From contig CANLZY010000021.1 of NCBI GenBank assembly GCA_947495685.1, forward strand, positions 1 to 64,000: a stretch of 64,000 nucleotides of DNA, in the 5' to 3' direction. The position numbers and the translations under genes were made by a program. The stretch comes from an uncultured Tropicimonas sp. (GTDB lineage Bacteria > Pseudomonadota > Alphaproteobacteria > Rhodobacterales > Rhodobacteraceae). Shown one piece after another: positions 1 through 13,243 of the stretch; the first letter of the stretch is position 1, and each line of letters begins with the position of its first letter. The notes under the pieces are model-generated. The model saw only the letters and a program-made list of their open reading frames with translations. It was not told the DNA's origin and did no database searches.

Positions 1-299
1 TCGCCGGTCCTCCCACACATTGCAGGAATTGAATCAGCCGGATGCCCTTCGATCAAGCATGAGGTTTTCAACGAAATGGGCTCACGGCTGCCTTGCGGCG
101 GCGCAGCACGTGAAGGTCAAACCGCGCGCCCGAAGCGGTCATACCCTTAAGGCGGATGCTGCATCTTCTTCAGAAGGTTGCCTCGACACTCGGGCATTCA
201 GCGGTTGGAACCAGCCCTTCGACGAGACGGGTCGGAACGACGGCACCGAGCCCATACTACAGATGCTGCGCGGTGGATGAATGTCGGCTTTCTGCCATT
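1..299. other. Left-edge stretch, no gene recognised
   Basis: No open frame in this stretch has a convincing start, a ribosome binding site or a recognisable protein motif. It lies just downstream of the minus-strand flavoprotein gene. It may belong to a gene cut by the window edge, but nothing in the sequence shows which. Confidence 0.4.
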
Positions 300-941
300 T
301 CAGTAGAGCCGAGCACCTTCATCCGCTGTGTGATCTTCCTCGACCTCTTCGAGAGTCTGCTCTCTGTCGACTGAGGAGACGACCCATTCAGCAAGCGTCG
401 GGGCAGACTTCCGTTCGGGCCAGTGACTAGTCTGCCACAACCGAGACCGGATGAAAGACTTCGAGCAATGCATGAAGGCTTCCTCAACGTCAATTACAAG
501 TGCGAGCAAAGGTTCCTTTCCGTTTATCGCATGCCGTTTGCTGATCGCTGTGTCTCGAACAACAAGAGCCTTGCCCGCAACCCGCAATGTGTCGCCGTGA
601 CCTGGCACAATGAAAAGAAGAGCAATGTTTGGGTCTTCCAACAGGTTTTGAAAGCCATCGACGCGGTGGTTGCCCAGCCGATCTGGAATGATGATCGTCT
701 TATCATCGTAGACTTCCACAAACCCAGCAGGGTCACCTTTAGGGGAGACATCAATCAGACCTTCGGACGCTTTGGTTGCGACAACTACAAATGGCGCCAG
801 TTCAATGAATTTCCGTGCCGTATCATTAAGTCGATCAGTTACCTTGAGGAAAGTGTTGGTAAACCCCTCGGTTGGCAGGAGCTCTCTTAACCGTTCAATA
901 CTTTCAATCTGTTCGTCAAACTCCAAAACAGGGCTCTCCAA
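300..941 (-). CDS. Pyridoxamine 5'-phosphate oxidase-family FMN protein (MSMEG_1061/DR_2398-like)
   Basis: This 213-residue protein has the split-barrel flavin-binding fold of the PPOX superfamily. The central block reads as the family does: FVVVATKASEGLIDVSPKGD (about residues 51-70), then IIIPDRLGNHRVDGFQNLLEDP, which is typical of the subfamily of 'probable FMN-dependent' proteins named after MSMEG_1061. Members are thought to bind FMN or F420; substrates are mostly unknown, so no reaction is assigned. The last 40 or so residues hold the HCSKSFIRSRLW segment that closes the fold, then an acidic tail. Base composition is visibly lower in G+C than in the core genes after 4 kb, and the gene sits beside a dead insertion element, both consistent with transfer. 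It has no operon partner in the window. Confidence 0.85.
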   Translation of the reverse strand: MESPVLEFDEQIESIERLRELLPTEGFTNTFLKVTDRLNDTARKFIELAPFVVVATKASEGLIDVSPKGDPAGFVEVYDDKTIIIPDRLGNHRVDGFQNLLEDPNIALLFIVPGHGDTLRVAGKALVVRDTAISKRHAINGKEPLLALVIDVEEAFMHCSKSFIRSRLWQTSHWPERKSAPTLAEWVVSSVDREQTLEEVEEDHTADEGARLY

Positions 942-1319
942 TGGACTTCCAAGAACAAGCGTAGGCGATGGGGCGATTTTTTCAAAGCTGCCATTCAGAG
1001 CAGGACTACGAACGGCGCCTTCGTCTAAGGTTTGTGGGTGCTGTCAGCGTGTGCTGCAGCGGCGACAAATCTGACAAGGAGGAAAGCGCGGGCTGTTTTG
1101 GGTCTATGGGGAATGAAGGTTACGGCTGCGATGTCGAACGTTGAGAGCGCACGGTTGCGTGACGACGGGCTGAATTTGCCGGCTTCTTTTCCCGACACGT
1201 CTTTATTGGTTGGCCTCTCGCCATGAGACTACAGGGCTGTTGCCACCAATGATTTGGAGAGATGGCCACACTGACTGGTCCGGTGCCTTTTCGTTGCGAG
1301 GCCGATCGGGTTGGACTGG
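942..1319. other. Intergenic stretch between flavoprotein gene and IS91 remnant
   Basis: No gene is supported here. The upstream region of the flavoprotein gene lies at the low-coordinate side. The terminal end of the IS91-like element is expected somewhere in the high-coordinate half, but this family has no long terminal inverted repeats, so the boundary cannot be placed by eye. Confidence 0.4.
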
Positions 1320-2302
1320 TCATCCGGCGTCCTCCCATGGTGGTGCCCGGCATTTGGGTGCTTGGCCGCGCAGGAAGATCTCGATAGCGATCATGGCCCC
1401 GCCGCATTTCGGGCAAGGCTGGTGGGCGGTTTGATCATCGCATTCGGCGCTGGTTGCCCCATCCGTCGTTTGATCGGGTTCTGGTTCTGCGTCGAGCAGA
1501 CGCCTGATCTTCTCGATCCTGTTGCGGCGGATGCCGTTGGCGAGGAAGCCGGCCCGCCGAAGGGCGGTTTGGCGTAAACGACTCACTCGGCTTTGCGTAG
1601 CGGTGCGAGATGGGCCGCGAAGGCTTCCGGATCGACCAGCTTTGTCAGATCGCCGAAAAAGCGCAGCCTACCTGCGCTGAGCAATCGGCTCAGTCCTTCG
1701 AGGAGCAAGCGCCGGAACAGCCGAGACAGGACCTTCACGGATAAAAAGAAGCCCGGGCGGCAGGCGATCCACCTCGTGCCATGCGATGATACGCCTCCTC
1801 CCGGCACGATGACATGCACATGCGGGTGGTGGGTCATCGCAGATCCCCATGTGTGCAGCACCGATGTCATACCGATCCGGGCACCAAGGTGCTTTGGATC
1901 GGCAGCGATAGTCAGCAGCGTTTGCGCCGACGCTTTGAACAGTAAACCGTAGACGGCTGCCTTGTTCTGGAAGGCAATGTCGGCGATCTGGGCAGGCAGG
2001 GTGAAGACCACATGGAAGTATTCGACCGGCAGCAGATCCTCCATCCGCGCGAGCATCCAGTCTTTCGCTGCCGCGCCCTGGCACTTCGGACAATGTCGGT
2101 TACGAAATGAGTTATAGGCAATGTGCTGATGATCGCATTTGGTGCAGGCCGATACATGCCCGCCGAGCGCAGCGGTCCGGCAAGTCTCGATGGCAGACAT
2201 CACCTTGAGTTGCGGCAGGTTCAGGTGCCCGGCGTGGTCCCGGCGATAGGTGACGCCATGGGTGCGGAAGATACCCGCGACCTCCAGTTTTGGCCGAGGC
2301 AA
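1320..2302 (-). pseudogene. IS91-family transposase, nonsense mutation plus internal deletion
   Basis: Residues 1-239 carry the zinc-binding N-terminal domain (CTKCDHQHIAYNSFRNRHCPKCQG) and the start of the HUH/Y2 transposase domain, including HTWGSAMTHHPHVHVIVPGGG with the HxH metal site. At 1583-1585 a TGA replaces the expected TGG of a family-typical WVVYAK segment: the frame continues after the stop as VVYAKPPFGGP. Directly after that the sequence jumps, in a shifted frame, to GFLANGIRRNRIEKIRRLL and the C-terminal CPKCGGAMIAIEIF block, which in intact members lies well downstream. The region that carries the catalytic tyrosines is therefore deleted. Ends at 1320. The lesions are read directly; their identity as lesions rests on comparison with remembered family sequences. 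Confidence 0.88.
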
Positions 2303-2313
2303 GGCCGCCCGGC

Positions 2314-3229
2314 TTAACCGGGACCAGCCTCCCGGCTCACCAGCAGATCAAGTGGGCTGGTCACATCCTGGATCGTCCTGGTTGCCACCTTCGTGTAGAT
2401 CGTCGTCGTTTCCAGCTTGGCATGCCCCAGCAGCACCTGGATCACCCGGATATCGGTCCCACCCTCCAGCAGATGCGTGGCAAAGCTGTGTCGCAGAGTA
2501 TGAGGCGAGACCTTCTTCTTGATCTCGGCAAAGTCGCAAGCCACTCCGAACGCCCGATTGAACTGTCGCGTCGAGATTGGGTCGATGCGATTGCGACCGG
2601 GAAACATCCATCCCCTTGGCCGCGCCTCACGGTAATAGTCGCGCAGCAAGCCAAGCAGGCTCGGCGACAACATCACATGCCGATCCTTGCGTCCTTTGCC
2701 CTGATCAACCCGGACCAGCATCCGGTCGCTGTCGATGTCACCGACCTTCAGATGCGTCACCTCGCTGGCCCGCAACCCGCCGCCATAGGCAACGCTGAAG
2801 GCTGCGCGATACCTCAGGCCGGGTCCCGGCGCGGCTTCCAGAATGCGTGACACCTCCTCGGCGCTCAGCACCACCGGGATCTTCTTGGCGGCCCGCTGAT
2901 ACCGCATATGCCGCGTTCAGCGGGAGAACGATTCACTGGATCATTTTCTTTTCCGCCTTCACTCTCCGGGCGCGGGCAGGTCGTCGAAAAAAGAAACTCA
3001 GCACCGTAAGCCGGTTTTTGAACGTCGGCGCGCCGACGCCCCGTTCCTTCTCAACCAACTGAAACGCCCGCAACTCCTCCGGCGTCGCGCTATCAGGCGC
3101 GTGCCCCAGAAACCGCGTGAAGTCACGCATCGCCCGCAAATACACCGTCTGCGTCTTGGGCTGCAGACCCTTGATCCGCATGTCTTCGAGAAATCGTTGC
3201 CGTAGCGCGGGAACATACTGGTCTGACAT
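2314..3229 (-). pseudogene. Tyrosine recombinase/integrase of the IS91-like element, frameshifted
   Basis: The N-terminal SAM-like DNA-binding part reads from 3229 (MSDQYVPALRQRFLEDMRIKG) to about 2985, ending TVLSFFF on a run of T. There the frame is lost. The family sequence resumes as TTCPRPE in another frame, then an extra stretch of roughly 45 bases intervenes before RHMRYQRAAKK resumes in a third frame at about 2915. From 2907 the catalytic domain is complete: GLRASEV with the first arginine, HTLRHSFATH, GHAKLETTTIYTKV with the tyrosine nucleophile. The C-terminal part could be made from the ATG at 2907, but without the arm domain it is unlikely to be active. A good Shine-Dalgarno (AGGAGG) precedes 3229. 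Confidence 0.85.
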
Positions 3230-3521
3230 CGAAACCTCCTGTCGTCAGATTGAGAAGGTCCCAATCGTCAGACAGGTGCGTCGGTTCACAAAATCACAGA
3301 ACTCAAATAAGCGCGCAACATCCGCCACAAGCGCCAATACCGCGAGAGCGGTTTCGTCCTTGTCTACAACTTAGACATTGGGCAGGAGCGCAGCGAACGT
3401 CCGGTTTGGATTCTAGCGATTTTGATCGTCTTGAATGACCGCTTCGGGGAAGCCGTGCTGCGCTGCCGCGCGCTGCCTGTAGCGTTGCCATCGTCAGAAA
3501 GGCGAGTCGTGCTGCGTCTGC

Positions 3522-3641
3522 GTTCGTTTGCGGATCGACGGCAAGGACGTCGGCGACACGTTCGTTGCCGAGGGTCTGGCCGCAAGCTTCATCCGCGGGC
3601 CTAAGTCATGCCCAACATTACCTTGCCCGTGGTGCCGGTGA
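3522..3641 (+). pseudogene. Possible C-terminal remnant of a thermonuclease-like (SNase) protein
   Basis: A 39-codon open stretch without a plausible start reads RLRIDGKDVGDTFVAEGLAA and ends with a PCPWC motif before a stop. The pattern 'DGKDVGD..VAEGLA' with a terminal WC is what the last part of staphylococcal-nuclease-like proteins of this group looks like. Upstream sequence in other frames (3422 onward, LNDRFGEAVLRCRALP) may be more of the same gene after frameshifts. It lies between the dead insertion element and the tRNA gene, fitting a decayed accessory region. The family call is from memory of the pattern and is weak. Confidence 0.35.
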
Positions 3642-3793
3642 AACGCCTCGCAAGCGTGGTCACTTGGGATAGCCCGAGCGAGAGTTCCGAAAAATTCCGC
3701 CCAATTCCAACGTCTAGTGGAGGAATAAATGGGGGAACAGCGAGTGGCTTTCGCCGACTATCGCAATGTTTTTGAGGGGGTGTGTTTTGTGAG

Positions 3794-3880
3794 TGGTGCC
3801 CAGGAGAGGACTCGAACCTCCACATCGTTGCCAATACTAGCACCTGAAGCTAGCGCGTCTACCAATTCCGCCACCTGGGC
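3794..3880 (-). tRNA. tRNA-Leu (anticodon CAG)
   Basis: Read on the minus strand the gene starts GCCCAGG and closes with CCTGGGC, giving a perfect 7-bp acceptor stem, followed by discriminator A and an encoded CCA (3796-3794). The D arm is GCGGAATTGGTAGACGCGC. The anticodon arm is CTAGC-TTCAGGT-GCTAG, with CAG at positions 34-36, so it reads CUG leucine codons. A long variable arm, as expected for leucine, precedes the T arm GGAGG-TTCGAGT-CCTCT. The 3' end faces the accessory DNA at 1-3793. Confidence 0.97.
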
Positions 3881-4065
3881 AGGTGTCGTGAGAGCGGCTT
3901 CTAGGGCGGGTTACGGGGGGTGTCAACGGCGATTTTGGTGTTTTTGAGAACTAACGGATAGAATGTCTCGGGAGGCCTCCTCCGGGGGGCGCGACGCAAT
4001 CGCTGCTTGTTACCGTTTCACCTCAGCGCTATCTGAAACTCAAGCCACCGAACGGAGGGATCACT

Positions 4066-5046
4066 ATGTCCAAGCTCGTCACGATCTATGGCGGCTCTGG
4101 TTTTGTCGGACGCTACATTGTTCGTCGCTTGGCCAAGCAAGGCTGGCGTGTCCGGGTTGCGACCCGGGTGCCAGACGAATGCCGATTTGTGCGCACCTAT
4201 GGTGAGGTTGGCCAGGTCGAGCCCGTTGTTTGCAATATCCGGGACGAAGAGTCGGTCAGGGCGGCCATGCACGGGGCAGACGCGGTTGTGAACTGCGTCG
4301 GCATCCTCAGCCAGGACCGGCGCAATACCTTTGACGCGGTGCAGGCCGAAGGCGCAGAGCGAGTCGCACGGCTGGCTGCGGCAGAGGGGGTCCAGGGGTT
4401 CGTTCACGTGTCGGCGCTGCGCGCGAGCCCCGAGTCGGACAGCGAATACTCTCGCACCAAGGCGGCCGGCGAGGCAGCAGTGATGCATCATGTGCCGAAC
4501 GCGGTGATCCTGCGGCCGTCGGTCATTTTTGGTCCGGAGGACGAGTTCTTCAACCGGTTCGCGGCGATGTCCAAACTTGGCCCGATCCTGTCGATCGTCG
4601 GGGCAGATACGAAGTTTCAGCCGGTGTATGTCGACGATGTTGCCAAGGCTGCGGTCGTCGGTGTCAGTGGGGCGGCGAAACCCGGTATCTACGAACTCGG
4701 CGGGCCGGATGTTGCGACCTTCCGCGAGTTGATGCAGCAGATGCTGAAGATCATCCGCCGACGCAAGCTGATCCACAACATCCCCTTTGGCCGGGCAAAG
4801 CTGCTGGCCGGCATGTTCGGGGTGGTTGAAAAGGTGTCCTTCGGGCTGGTCAAGGCCCCGCTGACCAAGGATCAGATCCGGAACCTGGCAGTGGACAACG
4901 TTGTCAGTGACGGTGCCATGACCTTCGAGACGCTGGGGATCACGCCGGTTTCTTTCGGCGCGGTGCTTCCGGAATACCTTTGGCGGTTCCGTCCGAATGG
5001 TCAGTTCGAGGTCCTCACGGAATCGGCGAGGAACATGGAGGTCTGA
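4066..5046 (+). CDS. Complex I NDUFA9-family NAD(P)-binding protein
   Basis: 326 residues forming an atypical short-chain dehydrogenase. The nucleotide-binding loop GGSGFVG lies at residues 9-15. VVNCVGIL and HVSALRASPESDSEYSRTKAAGE follow, where the usual catalytic YxxxK becomes Y..TK. The sequence matches the alphaproteobacterial homologues of NDUFA9, a supernumerary subunit of respiratory complex I that binds NADPH at the membrane-arm junction; whether the bacterial protein sits in complex I is known only for some relatives. The start ATG is preceded by GGAGGG at good spacing. It is monocistronic: a strong hairpin terminator follows at 5113, and the next gene (uppP) points back toward it. 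Confidence 0.9.
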   Translation: MSKLVTIYGGSGFVGRYIVRRLAKQGWRVRVATRVPDECRFVRTYGEVGQVEPVVCNIRDEESVRAAMHGADAVVNCVGILSQDRRNTFDAVQAEGAERVARLAAAEGVQGFVHVSALRASPESDSEYSRTKAAGEAAVMHHVPNAVILRPSVIFGPEDEFFNRFAAMSKLGPILSIVGADTKFQPVYVDDVAKAAVVGVSGAAKPGIYELGGPDVATFRELMQQMLKIIRRRKLIHNIPFGRAKLLAGMFGVVEKVSFGLVKAPLTKDQIRNLAVDNVVSDGAMTFETLGITPVSFGAVLPEYLWRFRPNGQFEVLTESARNMEV

Positions 5047-5112
5047 GGCCTCTTGAAACAGAGGCAGTGCCGGCATCTTTCACCTGATGCGGTACATGTT
5101 GACACCACCTCA

Positions 5113-5139
5113 GCCCGCCAATTCGTTGGCGGGCGTTTT
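5113..5139 (+). terminator. Intrinsic terminator after the NDUFA9-like gene
   Basis: A perfect 9-bp stem GCCCGCCAA / TTGGCGGGC closes a TTCG tetraloop and is followed by GTTTTC. The UUCG loop is extra stable. It lies about 65 bases after the stop codon. Confidence 0.88.
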
Positions 5140-5303
5140 CATGGGATACGGCCGTCTGCGGGATCATTTGTGCTCGGCTCAACGGGGGCCTTTGACAACC
5201 GGCGCGCCGGTCTGTCCACCTTTCGAGACGCTGGTGACGAGGGGGATCGGAATGGTTTGTGCGAATGACAGCGGGGCCATCCCAACGCCGGCCCTGTTCA
5301 AGT

Positions 5304-6107
5304 TCAGCTGTAAGCGATGACCAACAGGATCACGCCCAGGATCACCCGGTAGATCACGTAGGGCGTATAGCTGACCGACTTCAGCAGCCGCATCATCAGG
5401 CTCAGCGCCAGAAGCGCGGCCCCGAACGAAAAGACTGCGGCAATCGCGGCGTCCTTGATCATCGATGCATCCCCGTCCACCGCAACTTCCAGCCCCAACA
5501 GGATGCCGGATGCCATGATGGTCGGGATCGACATCAACATCGACAAGCGGGCGGCGTCGGTACGGGTGTAGCCCAGCAGGCGCGCGCCGGTGATGGTTAT
5601 GCCGGACCGCGACGTCCCTGGCATCAGCGCTACGGCCTGCCACATGCCCATGATCCACGCATCCCGGACCGACCAGTCTTCGGCCTCGTGGGTTTCGGGT
5701 CCTTTCTGGTCGGCGACATAGAGCACAATTCCGAAGATCAGCATCGTCCAGCCGATGACCGTGATTCCCCGCATGGCATCGTCCAGTCCGGTGACGCTCA
5801 GGATCAGGCCAATGACGATGACCGGAATGGTGGCGATGACCAGGAGGAACGCCAACCTTGCCCCGGGCGTGTCGGCCTTGCCGCGAAGCAGGCGTGGCAG
5901 GCCGGCTGCGGCGCCCTTCACGTCACGCCAGAAATACAGGACCACGGCGAACAGGGTTCCAACATGGACGGCGACGTCGATGGTCTGACCCTGATCCTGC
6001 AATCCCGTCAGAATCGGCAGGAGAATCAGGTGTCCGGAAGAGGAAACCGGCAAGAACTCGGTAAGGCCCTGAATAACGGCAACAAGAAAGATGTGAAACA
6101 GTGGCAT
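5304..6107 (-). CDS. uppP: Undecaprenyl-diphosphatase UppP (BacA)
   Basis: An integral membrane enzyme that removes a phosphate from undecaprenyl diphosphate, regenerating the lipid carrier for peptidoglycan and other envelope polymers. The two signature motifs are present: QGLTEFLPVSSSGHLIL near the N terminus (the E-rich motif with the conserved SSSGH) and PGTSRSGITITGARLLG in the middle. About eight hydrophobic segments are spread through 267 residues, the usual size. The ATG at 6107 is chosen because TGGAGT precedes it; ATGs at 6128 and 6140 are in frame but lack a ribosome binding site. It converges with the NDUFA9-like gene and diverges from gltD, with a 185-base AT-rich gap before gltD that must hold both promoters. 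Confidence 0.95.
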   Translation of the reverse strand: MPLFHIFLVAVIQGLTEFLPVSSSGHLILLPILTGLQDQGQTIDVAVHVGTLFAVVLYFWRDVKGAAAGLPRLLRGKADTPGARLAFLLVIATIPVIVIGLILSVTGLDDAMRGITVIGWTMLIFGIVLYVADQKGPETHEAEDWSVRDAWIMGMWQAVALMPGTSRSGITITGARLLGYTRTDAARLSMLMSIPTIMASGILLGLEVAVDGDASMIKDAAIAAVFSFGAALLALSLMMRLLKSVSYTPYVIYRVILGVILLVIAYS

Positions 6108-6325
6108 GAGGGCCAGACTCCAAGTCATATTTGGCGGCATCGTAACCAGATGATTATAAATGGAAAGTCGATAAGTAAGGCACCTTTGCTTACCTAAAAT
6201 ATCGATGAGATGCCGGATTTGCCGTCGCGGAAGGGGCGTTTTCCGAAATTTAGGTCATACTTTGTGACTTTATTTCCATTCAAGACAGATGTAAGCAGCG
6301 CGAACCGATCAATGGAGGCAAGTCA

Positions 6326-7762
6326 GTGGCACAACAGCGGATGCTCAAATTCGTGACCGTAGGGAAGCAGATGCCCGAAAAGCGGGAGGCCGATCTGCGT
6401 GCCCACGACTTTCACGAGATCTACGGCGAATATGCCGATGCAAAGGCCGCCGAGCAATCGAGCCGGTGCAGCCAGTGCGGCGTGCCCTATTGCCAGTCGC
6501 ACTGCCCGCTGCACAACAACATCCCCGACTGGTTGCGCCTGACCGCCGAAGGGCGGTTGGAAGAAGCCTACAACATGAGCCAGATGACCAACACGTTCCC
6601 CGAGATTTGTGGTCGTATCTGTCCGCAGGATCGCCTGTGCGAGGGCAATTGCGTGATCGAGCAGTCGGGTCATGGCACCGTGACCATTGGCGCGGTCGAG
6701 AAATACATCACAGACACGGCCTGGGAAAAGGGATGGGTAAAGCCGATCGTTCCCGCCGTTGAACGCACCGAGAGCGTCGGTATCATCGGGGCCGGTCCCG
6801 GCGGCCTGGCGGCGGCTGACATGCTACGCCGCGCGGGTGTGCAGGTGACAGTGTATGACCGCTATGATCGCGCGGGCGGCTTGCTGACCTACGGCATTCC
6901 AGGGTTCAAGCTGGAAAAAGACATCGTCATGCGTCGCAACAAGCAGTTGGAGGACTCTGGCGTCAAATTCGTGCTGAATTGCAACGTGGGCGTCGATGTT
7001 TCCTTTGCCGAGATTCGGGAAAAGCACGACTCGGTGTTGATCGCGACCGGCGTCTACAAGACACGGGACCTTCAAGGCCCCGGTTCGGGCGCTGCCGGGA
7101 TCGTGCGGGCGATCGATTACCTGACCGTCTCCAACCGCGAGAACTTTGGCGATGCCGTGCCGGAATTCGACTCGGGCGAACTGAACGCCGCCGGTCGCAA
7201 GGTGGTTGTCATCGGCGGTGGCGACACCGCGATGGATTGTGTGCGCACAGCCATCCGTCAGGGCGCGGAAAGCGTGAAGTGCCTCTATCGCCGTGACCGC
7301 GCCAACATGCCCGGCTCGCAGCGCGAGGTGCAGAACGCAGAGGAAGAGGGCGTCGTGTTCGAATGGCTGACCGCCCCCAAGGGGTTTGCCGGCGATCCGG
7401 TATCCGGCGTCATGGTGCAGAAGATGCGCCTGGGTGCGCCGGACTCCTCCGGCCGTCAGAGCCCCGAGGTGATCGAGGGGGCCGACTATGTCGAACCGTC
7501 CGACCTGGTGATCAAGGCGCTTGGCTTCGAACCCGAAGACCTGCCGGCGCTCTGGGGCGAAGAGGCGCTGGAGGTGACCCGGTGGGGCACCGTCAAGGCC
7601 GACTTCCGCAGCCACGAGACCTCGATGCCCGGCGTCTATGCCGTGGGCGACATCGTTCGGGGGGCCTCGCTGGTCGTCTGGGCGATCCGCGACGGTCGCG
7701 AAGCCGCCGACGCGATGCTGGCCCGGTTCGATGCCGCGGCCACGGGCGTCGCCGCCGAGTAA
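6326..7762 (+). CDS. gltD: Glutamate synthase (NADPH) small subunit GltD
   Basis: The beta subunit of glutamate synthase takes electrons from NADPH through FAD and two [4Fe-4S] clusters and passes them to GltB. The N-terminal cysteine clusters read RCSQCGVPYCQSHCPLHNNIPDW and CGRICPQDRLCEGNC. The FAD site GAGPGGLAAADMLRRAG and the second nucleotide site VIGGGDTAMDCVRTA follow, with the closing PGVYAVGDIVRGASLVVWAI block. At 478 residues it is of standard length. It starts with GTG at 6326, eight bases after GGAGG; no ATG start with a better site exists. It heads a gltD-X-gltB cluster. Confidence 0.96.
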   Translation: MAQQRMLKFVTVGKQMPEKREADLRAHDFHEIYGEYADAKAAEQSSRCSQCGVPYCQSHCPLHNNIPDWLRLTAEGRLEEAYNMSQMTNTFPEICGRICPQDRLCEGNCVIEQSGHGTVTIGAVEKYITDTAWEKGWVKPIVPAVERTESVGIIGAGPGGLAAADMLRRAGVQVTVYDRYDRAGGLLTYGIPGFKLEKDIVMRRNKQLEDSGVKFVLNCNVGVDVSFAEIREKHDSVLIATGVYKTRDLQGPGSGAAGIVRAIDYLTVSNRENFGDAVPEFDSGELNAAGRKVVVIGGGDTAMDCVRTAIRQGAESVKCLYRRDRANMPGSQREVQNAEEEGVVFEWLTAPKGFAGDPVSGVMVQKMRLGAPDSSGRQSPEVIEGADYVEPSDLVIKALGFEPEDLPALWGEEALEVTRWGTVKADFRSHETSMPGVYAVGDIVRGASLVVWAIRDGREAADAMLARFDAAATGVAAE

Positions 7763-7855
7763 TCCGAACTCCACGGCATCTGCTTGGTGCCGTGGGTCCT
7801 GTCCCGGTTTCCGGACGCGTGGCTCTGCGTGGGCCAAAACCTGCAAGAGGCTGAT

Positions 7856-8598
7856 GTGAACAGGCCAAAGCTCTTACCCTGGACGACCGCAACGGTCGTG
7901 GCGCTCTGCGCCGCGACGCCGGTTCTGGCTGGCAAGGTCCAGGTGCCAGCGGGCTGCGAGGGGTTCCTGACCGTTCAGATGAAGGGCTGCGGGGTGTCTC
8001 ACTACTGGCGCTGCGACGCTGCCCCGGACGGCACGGTCTGGGAGGTCCACTATGACAAGGACGGCGTGTTTTCGCTGTCGGTCTACGATCATGACTTCCA
8101 GTGGCTCGACAGCCAGTATTTCAGCGACGGCACCCGGGAATACCTGATCGAACCCGGCCCCGATCCGGCCTCACTGACAGACCTGCTCGACACCGGTCGC
8201 GACACCTATGCCTTTGTGATCCGTGAATCCGGACCCGATGGCGAGCGTGACGTGGTGCACCAGGGGGTTGATGCCCTCACCGGGCGCAGCGTGACCATCG
8301 ACCACCTGACCCTGCTCGAAACCGAGTTTTCCAGCAGCGCGATGGATGCACAAAGCGGCGAAGAACTCTTCTCCGTCTCCGGCAACCAGTACGTCCTTGC
8401 CGAGGAACGCCTGTTTTTCCTCGGGCCGGACCGCTTCGACCAGGGCGGTGATATCCGGGAAAACGATCTGAGTCCGGTGATGTTCATCCACCCGGGCGAG
8501 ACGGGGTTCGACGAGATGACCCCGCAATTCGAATGCAATGCCTCCGAGGAGATAGGGTTCCGCCCGTCACCCGCAGGCCCAGCCAAAGGAGAAGCGCA

Positions 8599-8602
<4 letters not shown>
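7856..8602 (+). CDS. Uncharacterised secreted protein between gltD and gltB
   Basis: About 248 residues, family not recognised. The chosen GTG at 7856 gives a basic start and a hydrophobic stretch (PWTTATVVALCAATPVLAG), which looks like a cleavable signal peptide ending APVLAG-like before KVQVPAGC. The mature part is acidic, rich in beta-type segments, and has cysteines at GCEGF, KGCGVSHYWRC and QFECNASEE, which may pair outside the cytoplasm. The stop overlaps the gltB start (ATGA), so it is translationally coupled to gltB and surely co-transcribed. A longer frame from 7784 exists but would bury the signal peptide. Its presence inside a glutamate synthase operon does not by itself show a role in nitrogen assimilation. 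Confidence 0.75.
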
Positions 8603-13134
<4,532 letters not shown>

Positions 13135-13160
13135 AGCCCTGCTGTCTCACCCTGATCGCC

Positions 13161-13190
13161 GGGCCATCCTTTGGGGTGGCCCGGTGTCGT
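13161..13190 (+). terminator. Likely terminator after gltB
   Basis: GGGCCATCC-TTTG-GGGTGGCCC forms a 9-bp stem (one G-T pair) 26 bases after the gltB stop. A short run GTTTTC lies slightly downstream rather than directly at the stem, so efficiency is uncertain. Confidence 0.55.
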
Positions 13191-13243
13191 TTTCGGCGGG
13201 CCTTGCAGCGGAACTGGCCCGGCTGTCCCGCCTCCGGCCGGCC

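Larger units (their letters stand above)
1320..3290 (-). mobile_element. Decayed IS91-family element (tyrosine recombinase plus HUH-type transposase)
   Basis: Two genes read leftward: first a tyrosine recombinase (3229 to 2314), then an IS91-type transposase (2302 to 1320), separated by about 11 bases. This int-tnp pairing is a known layout for one branch of IS91 elements in Proteobacteria. Both genes are broken, so the element should be immobile on its own. The outer limits are approximate because IS91 elements lack target duplications and clear inverted ends; the 3290 edge is only the region upstream of the recombinase start. Confidence 0.75.

Noticed and set aside
1583-1585. The TGA in the IS91 transposase as a selenocysteine or read-through codon
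   Set aside because: No hairpin typical of selenocysteine insertion was seen, the codon replaces a tryptophan, and the following segment has a further deletion.
2960-3000. The T-run in the integrase as a programmed frameshift site
   Set aside because: A second lesion about 50 bases on shows the gene is broken rather than regulated by slippage.
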